Assembly: GCA_022559985.1 (NCBI GenBank)
Contig: JAFJTR010000166.1
Location: forward strand, 1-24,809
Length of the DNA: 24,809 nucleotides
Direction: 5' to 3'
Source of the DNA: Parastagonospora avenae f. sp. tritici 18332-5
Taxonomy: Eukaryota; Ascomycota; Dothideomycetes; Pleosporales; Phaeosphaeriaceae
In this document: in pieces, positions 20,171 through 24,809 of the stretch
How positions within the stretch are numbered: the first letter of the stretch is position 1
Layout of the letters: each line of letters starts with the position of its first letter
Made by a program: the position numbers and the translations under genes
The notes under the pieces: model-generated
Told to the model about the DNA's origin: nothing
Databases searched by the model: none
What the model saw: only the letters and a program-made list of their open reading frames with translations

Positions 20171-20360
20171 TGTAAAGGCACGTACACAGGAGAGTTGAGA
20201 ATCAAGTAATAGATTGCCTCTAAAGTTGAGATACTGCGTGAAGAGCTATCTCTAATCGATTCTCAAAGTTTGTTGTTTGGGCCGGCAAGGAGCTAGTCAC
20301 TAGCTCCCGGCGCTAGTCCCATTTAGGGTGAGAGCGTGGGCTCGAACTTGAGTTCCATCA
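20171..20360. mobile_element. Probable solo LTR, 190 nt, inside chromovirus gag
   Basis: A spared block starts TGTAAAGGCACG and ends GTTCCATCA, with near-matching flanks CTCTT (20166-20170) and CACTT (20361-20365). Insert plus duplication is 195 bases, a multiple of three. Removing it joins the gag frame from KRSYAKQAP to GRNNRSAGRQN. It keeps TGG, TGA, CCA and TCA triplets while gag around it is mutated. It includes a perfect 9-bp inverted repeat around one base at 20289-20307 (GGAGCTAGTCACTAGCTCC). No relative is seen elsewhere in the window. Confidence 0.65.
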
Positions 20361-20960
20361 CACTTAGGGTGCTTGCTTAGCGTAAGATTATTTAGCAAGT
20401 TATAGTTTATAAAGTTCGTTGTCTTATCTAATTAATTCTTTAGTTAAGGTTGCAAGAGTATTAACTATAGCGCTGATGCGCATAAGTTCTTCGCAGACTT
20501 AAGGCTTAAGTCCTTATTTGTACATTCTTATAAGCGCATTAGAATCCTAATTAATCTATACAGCGTATTACTAAAAGATCGTGGTATAATTAGCAGCTAA
20601 GCTAGTTTAGCGAAGGTTCTAGATCTTCTGCTCTGCAACGACAGATTTGTTAAAGGGCAAGAAGTTCTATCAAAGCTTTAGTTTAAACCTATCCTAATCT
20701 TCTATAAGGCAGGTGTTCTTGCTGTTAATAATGCTGCTGTCTATATACCTGCAGAGAAAGGGTTGAACCTATTTTTCAGCGTCTCCGCGCATGTACGTGA
20801 TAGCTAAGATAACTTTGCTTTTGTCTTTAAGATAGTTGCCTTCTAGTTAGAAGTATTAGTTAAACTAAAGGATCTATGTCTTAAGCTTAGCACGGTCTCC
20901 GTAGTAGAGATCTAGCTTAGCTAATTAAACACGGTGTCCACCTTAGTGAGAGGACTTGGG
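20361..20960 (-). pseudogene. Chromovirus gag core (retrotransposon gag domain)
   Basis: Minus strand. From about 20885 leftwards it reads GDRAKLKT, then GNYLKDKSKVILAITYMRGD near 20830, VQPFLCRYID, NFLPFNKSVVAEQKIQNLR near 20640, TSLAANYTTIF, and KELMRISAIVNTLATLTKEL near 20470. This is the conserved capsid core of Ty3-gypsy gag. TAG/TAA replace several expected Trp and Gln codons, for example after RGDAEK. Only about 95 bases lie between the LTR and the start of the recognisable core, shorter than usual, so the gag N-terminus may be reduced. The + strand frame here is only the antisense of gag. Confidence 0.82.
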
Positions 20961-20977
20961 TGTATCTATAGCAGAAG

Positions 20978-21378
20978 TGTTAAAACCTATTGAGTAGCTA
21001 GCAGAGGGAAGCTGGCTCAAAGGGCTTAAGTTGGTTTTCGCGGATGAGAGATGTTAGCACTAGATACAGAGGTAGGTCGTACTAAGACAGTAAGACAGTG
21101 CTTCTATAAAGAGTACAATATATTAAGTAACTTAAAATACGAAGTTAAAGACAATAAACGATAGGCGTTCATTGCTAAGATCTATATACTAAGAGATCCT
21201 ACTATCCTGTGCAGTTATACCATCCTGGATAGTTGTACTATCCGGGAGGGTAGACTATCCGGGGATGGTTTGCTTGGCGGGATGGTGTGTCACGTGACCG
21301 GGGAACACAGCCCCGCTTGTCCTTGTCCTTTGTTGGTTCTCGTTGTTGCCAAAGAGTCCCAACTCCTTGATCGTAACA
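20978..21378 (-). repeat. LTR of the chromovirus, probably its 5' LTR
   Basis: This 401-nt LTR starts TGTTAAAACC and ends ATCGTAACA, next to the gag coding sequence on its left. The left 180 bases match the LTR at 8033-8494 at about 90 percent. Several differences are YCA to YTA or TGG to TAG on this side. The right (U3) half differs and carries repeated CTATCC motifs at about 21200-21262 and CACGTG at 21291-21296. Its flanks, AGAAG and GCCAC, do not match, as expected if it is one end of a longer element. Confidence 0.75.
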
Positions 21379-21650
21379 GCCACAATAGAGAGATGTGCAG
21401 AGGTAAAGGTTGTAAGCTTTGTACAGAGACGCACTATACAAAAGATCACGCTAGCTGCAAAGACTGCAAGCTTATAGGAAGGCTTTGCGAGCACTAAAGG
21501 CCCTGCTGCATTAACTGCTGAGGAGAGCATATTGCTACAAGCAGGCAGTGCTCTTACCTTGCTACTACTAACCCTCTTACTTCTCCTCTATATTAGAATA
21601 ATAAGAAGAATAATATAAAAGCAAGGATATCTTAGATAGTAGCACTACTA
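21379..21650 (+). pseudogene. LINE ORF1, C-terminal zinc knuckles
   Basis: The frame has Cys/His-rich motifs: CRGKGCKLCTETHYTKDH from 21396, CKDCKLIGRLCEH near 21460, and after stops CCIN and GEHIATSRQCSY near 21523. Such knuckle arrays end the gag-like ORF1 of Tad-clade LINEs and bind the element RNA. Cys codons are intact while a TAA and a TGA interrupt between knuckles. The N-terminal part is missing. Confidence 0.75.
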
Positions 21651-21724
21651 CTAAGATAGCAGGAGAGATCTCTTTTCTATAATATAATATAAGAAAGAGA
21701 TAAGAAGTGCAATAAACTCTCTTA

Positions 21725-23440
21725 GAACTTGCCTTTGCAAAAAGGACAGATCTAGTCCTTATACAAGAGCCTAGTGTATAGCTAGATAGTAGAGAAGGCG
21801 TGTAGTTCTCTTTTCTACATCTGTCCTACTCCCTAGTCTTACCTAAATCAGACAAGAGGCCTAGAACAGCTACCTACATCTGCATAGAAGCTGTTATTAA
21901 GCATAAGCAAAGAGACGACCTTAGTACAGACAACGATCTCCTAGTACTAGAAATCTCAGGGCCTACAGAGCGCTTTCTGCTCCTAAACATCTATAACGAA
22001 AAGGAACTTGCAGAAGACTCTACCTCTTAACAACAAGGAGTAAGGACAGTAGAACGAGCGCTTCTACGCCTCCAGCTTATATTGCCTTTCCTTATTGCAG
22101 GCGATTTTAATAGCTACTACTTTCTGTAGAATACTGCAATACAGAACCTAAATCAGGAGGCACAGCACCTAGCTAGCTAGCTAGAAGCTTACAGCTGCAA
22201 GCTACTAAATATAGCGCAGGAGCAGACCTTCTTTAGGTCTAATCTTAGGTCCCCTTTAATTATAGACCTAGCTTTTGCCGCAGGCTTTAAGGAGAATACC
22301 TAGGATACGTAGTATAGAGCAGAAGACACAGGCTTAGATTATATTACAATTAGCTTCTTCTGTTACATAAGATACACAGAGCGACCTATTAACCCTCTAC
22401 AGAACAGACCCTACGCGCTAGACAAGGCAGACTAGAGGGAATTTGCAGCAGCTCTAAAAGAGCAAGTAGCAAGCATAAACCTTATGCAGATGCTAGAGGC
22501 TGTAAATGCTAATATAGACAAGTTAGAGCTTAATAGCCTATCTCTCCTAGAACAGCTACAAAAGGACCTAGATCTGCTTACGCAGAGCATCTAAGAGGCT
22601 GCAAAATAAGCTATCCTAAAAGCAAGACGCTGTGAAAGATCTAAGCCTTAGTAGAGCAAAGATCTCGCAGAGCAGAGAAAGCAGGCAAGCAGAGCGATGC
22701 GCGTGCAGCAAGAGTTTCCTACGCCCACAAACGCAAGAAGAGCAAAGGCTAGAAGAGAACAATACCTACAGGCAGTTAAAGCAGCAAAAGCTAGTCACTA
22801 GGACAGCTTCTTGCAGAAGGCTAAAGGCAAAGATATCTTTAAAGCTCTAAGCTATATAAAGCAAAGGACTACTAAGCTTATCTCTAAGCTAAAGTACTAA
22901 TAGCAAGAAGAGACAAGAACTGCTACAGACTTTAAGGAGCAGTGCACTGCTTTTATAACTACTCTGTTCTTAAGCCTTCTTAGCACAAATATACGCCTAT
23001 AATAGAGCAACTATAAATAAGGCAACTAGGACTAGCTTAAAGAGCTAGGGGAGATAGAGGTGTATAACGCTATTTTTACTAGCTCGCCTACTAAAGCACT
23101 AGGCACGGATTAACTCTCTTTTGCTATCCTGCGCAGAGCCTATAACGCAGAAAGCAAAGCTTTCTACCTCCTCTACAGAGCTCTTTTTGCAGCAGGCTAT
23201 TACCTAAGAGGCTAGAGAGAAGCAATAGAGGTAATATTACTAAAAGCAAACAAGAAGGACTACTCTCTCCCTAAGGCCTACAGAGTTATCTCTCTGCTTA
23301 ACTGCCTAGGCAAAGCCTTTAAAAAGATCCTAGCTACAAGGCTTAGCTATCTAGCAGAAACAGGAGATCTGCTGCAGCAGACACAGATGAGGGGAGAAAG
23401 CAAAAATCTGCTCTAGACGCTTGTCTGCTCCTGCAGTTAA
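21725..23440 (+). pseudogene. LINE ORF2: endonuclease and start of reverse transcriptase
   Basis: The frame starts to read as an exonuclease-endonuclease-phosphatase domain with LAFAKRTDLVLIQEPSV from 21728, where IQEP is the metal-binding Glu motif. ISGPTERFLLLNIYN lies near 21955, and AGDFNSYY near 22097 carries the Asp-Asn pair. SPLIIDLAFAAG near 22252 follows, where the family usually has Asp. After a long helical linker, RT begins with LPKAYRVISLLNCLGKAFKK near 23267. Many TAG codons are present; KADxREF near 22426 shows one at an expected Trp. Confidence 0.85.
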
Positions 23441-24610
23441 AAGTCAGGAGGCATAGAAAAAGAAGCATACTACTGCGCTACTATTCGTGGACGTAAGAGA
23501 AGCTTTTAACTACGTATTAGCAAATCAGCTTCTAGCTATATGCAAGAAACTTAAGCTCCCTCTAGCCCTTATTAGATAGATTAGCTTTTTCCTCTCTTAG
23601 CGCTCTATACAGCTGAAATTTAACAGCAAGACTTAGCCACTACAGAGCATAGAGATAGGCATACTGCAAGGATTACTAATCTTGCTAATCCTCTTTCTTC
23701 TCTATATCTAAGACATCTGCAAAACAAGGCTAGATACCTTTACTTTCTCCTATATCAATAACATCTGCATTAGAGTAAGCGCAAAGTCTATAACAACACT
23801 AAAGCAAGTACTAGAGAAAGCTGCAAAAGCTATAATGCAGGAAGCTAAGGAAAACGCAATTAAGTTTAATATAGAGAAGACAGAGCTGCTCTATGCTAGC
23901 TGCAAAAAAGAAATTAAGGCAAAGCCTATGCAGGCAGGAGGAAGCCTAATACAGCTAAGCAATTGCATGCGCTAGCTAGGCTTTATTCTAGACAACAAGC
24001 TATCCTTTCAAAGGCACGTACAGACAAAGGTTGCAGTAGCACAGCAGGTCTTTCATCGCCTACAGAGGCTAGGCAATACACAGCAAGGCCTTAGTACACA
24101 GGCCACAAGACAGCTCTATACAGCATGTGTCTCCTCTATTGCAGACTATAAAGTGCAGCTGTAGTAGGGAAAAAGAAAGCAGTTACTGCTTTAAGAATAC
24201 TAACAACTACAAAACTCAGCTCTACGTTAAATCCTAGGAGCCTTTAAAGGATCCCTAACGCAAGCTATAGAGATTAAAGCTGCATTTCTACCTCTCTACC
24301 TTTAAGCAGAAAAGCTCTGCTAACAGTATGCTATTAGAACCCTTTCTTTCGCAAAGAGCTATCCTATTAGGAGAGCAATCCTACGCTAGAAACAACTCTG
24401 CATATCTACGCAGCTAAGGGAGTTAGCAGCACGAATACAAGACATAGTAACGTTAATAAAATCTCTATCCTATTAGCAAAGCTGTAGAGCAAACCTGCCT
24501 CTGCCTACGCTACTATCTCTATCTCTAAGAGCAGCAAGTCTAAAACTGTAGAACGTTATAAATAGTAGCTTCTAGGTCTTAGAAATAAGGCTAAAGCACC
24601 TATTCTACTA
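23441..24610 (+). pseudogene. LINE ORF2: reverse transcriptase catalytic part, shifted frame
   Basis: Between about 23430 and 23460 the frame changes, so a small indel is present. The first RT Asp survives in LLFVDVREAFNYV near 23478 (preceded by G). GILQGLLILLILFLLYI near 23662 matches the PQG motif region. The active-site box reads FSYINN at 23745-23762, where Asp-Asp is expected; both GAY codons follow a pyrimidine and became AAY. Further RT thumb sequence (LGFILDNKLSFQRHVQTKVA) is near 23977. It continues to the Fot1 junction. RNase H is not recognised before the break. Confidence 0.83.
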
Positions 24611-24612
24611 TA

Positions 24613-24809
24613 ACGTACCTCACAAGCGAGCTGATCACACAAGCGAGCTGATCACTGTGCCAAGACCCCACCAAAACTACCTGTTACCTATAGTACTTTC
24701 GCGATAAGCTAACAACAAAACAACCTACTACCTTCAAAAGAAGCCCGATTACAGACTGCGCTTCTAGCTATCCAACGCGACGCGACACTATCCCAGAGAT
24801 GCGCTGCAG
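24613..24809 (+). mobile_element. Fot1/pogo-like DNA transposon, 5' part
   Basis: The left inverted repeat starts ACGTACCTCACAAGC at 24613 after TA at 24611-24612 and runs to 24677. It is the inverted match of 623-687. The transposase begins within the last 100 bases. The rest of the element is outside the window. It inserted in the LINE. Confidence 0.88.
24713..24809 (+). pseudogene. Fot1/pogo transposase N-terminus, partial
   Basis: The frame after TAA 24710-24712 reads LLPSKEARLQTALLAIQRD and then ATLSQRCAA to the edge. This matches the start of the psq-type helix-turn-helix that binds the element ends in pogo transposases. I see no ATG in this frame after the TAA, so the start codon may be mutated, or the TAA itself may be a changed Gln codon with the start further upstream. 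It cannot be called dead or alive from this fragment. Confidence 0.7.

Larger units (their letters stand above)
8495..21378 (-). mobile_element. Ty3-gypsy chromovirus, minus strand, with four nested insertions
   Basis: Reading right to left: LTR 20978-21378, gag from about 20950, zinc knuckle near 19939, protease near 18250, RT and RNase H 17700-16300, integrase 16250-14907 continuing at 8889, and a chromodomain ending at 8581. RT before integrase and a C-terminal chromodomain define chromoviruses. Copia B and three solo LTRs interrupt it. Excising copia B, the 15151 LTR or the 20171 LTR with one duplication copy restores a continuous protein frame. The coding sequence is heavily mutated to TAG/TAA. 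The 3' LTR is not certain: the LTR at 8033-8494 has its own duplications and a different U3, and the outer flanks do not match. Confidence 0.87.
21379..24612 (+). mobile_element. Tad-like LINE (non-LTR retrotransposon), 5' truncated
   Basis: The + strand carries the zinc-knuckle end of ORF1 followed by ORF2 with endonuclease and RT. Its left end is cut at the chromovirus LTR, and its right end is cut by the Fot1-like element at 24613, where TA precedes the inverted repeat. No poly-A or 3' end is seen. It is one of the most heavily mutated parts: in 22081-22620 I count no CCA or TGG, one TCA and no TGA, against 48 GCA, TGC, ACA and TGT. Confidence 0.88.

Noticed and set aside
20330..20350. tRNA or SINE box B (AGTTCGAGCCC on the minus strand)
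   Set aside because: There is no box A at a proper distance, no T-arm stem and no acceptor stem; it lies in the probable solo LTR.
20323..20371. TTAGGGTG twice, 41 bases apart, as a telomere remnant or insertion duplication
   Set aside because: Only two isolated units with unrelated sequence between; no tandem array.
20400..20960. A + strand protein with few stops (SVLLKDRG, YKAGVLAVNNAAVYIPAEKG)
   Set aside because: The minus strand reads the conserved Ty3-gypsy gag core in the same place; the + reading is its antisense.
8033..21378. Simple complete chromovirus with LTRs at 8033-8494 and 20978-21378
   Set aside because: Orientation fits, but the U3 halves differ, the outer flanks do not match, the left LTR has its own TTAGG duplications, and no polypurine tract precedes it. 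Kept only as an alternative.
21238..21530. Minus-strand frames at the LTR-LINE junction
   Set aside because: They cross the junction and run antisense to the LINE zinc knuckles, which are the real coding signal.

Overview
The window looks like a filamentous ascomycete (Pezizomycotina) repeat block. Every recognisable coding stretch belongs to a transposable element: a Fot1/pogo DNA transposon, Ty1-copia retrotransposons, a Ty3-gypsy chromovirus, and a Tad-like LINE. Nearly all are broken by in-frame TAG and TAA codons of the kind left by repeat-induced point mutation (RIP). I see no host gene, tRNA, rRNA or CRISPR array. The genus cannot be fixed from sequence alone.

Layout. 1-687 is the 3' end of a Fot1-like element on the + strand; a second member of the family starts at 24613 and runs off the right edge. 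688-1425 is an unrecognised + strand coding relic split by a 190-nt solo LTR. 1426-1794 is unassigned. 1795-7411 is copia element A, with 190-nt LTRs and a gag-pol frame of about 1,613 codons that never shifts. 7412-8032 holds another unrecognised + strand relic. 8033-8494 is a 462-nt LTR with target duplications.

From about 8495 to 21378 lies a minus-strand chromovirus (gag, protease, RT, RNase H, integrase, chromodomain). It was split by copia element B (8895-14901, 214-nt LTRs) and by three short solo LTRs (15151-15384, 18385-18576, 20171-20360). Each insertion has perfect or near-perfect 5-bp duplications. Removing copia B, the 15151 LTR or the 20171 LTR with one duplication copy rejoins the chromovirus reading frame. 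21379-24612 is a 5'-truncated LINE on the + strand.

Main observation. The mutation pattern is unusually sharp. C goes to T mostly when preceded by a pyrimidine and followed by a purine (YCR to YTR, both strands), while GCA, ACA and their complements survive. This turns Trp and many Gln codons into stops, spares Cys codons, and predicts which catalytic Asp residues became Asn. The short solo LTRs are largely unmutated inside mutated hosts. Several LTRs share one end (presumed R-U5) but carry unrelated U3 halves, and the U3 halves of four LTRs contain CACGTG motifs.
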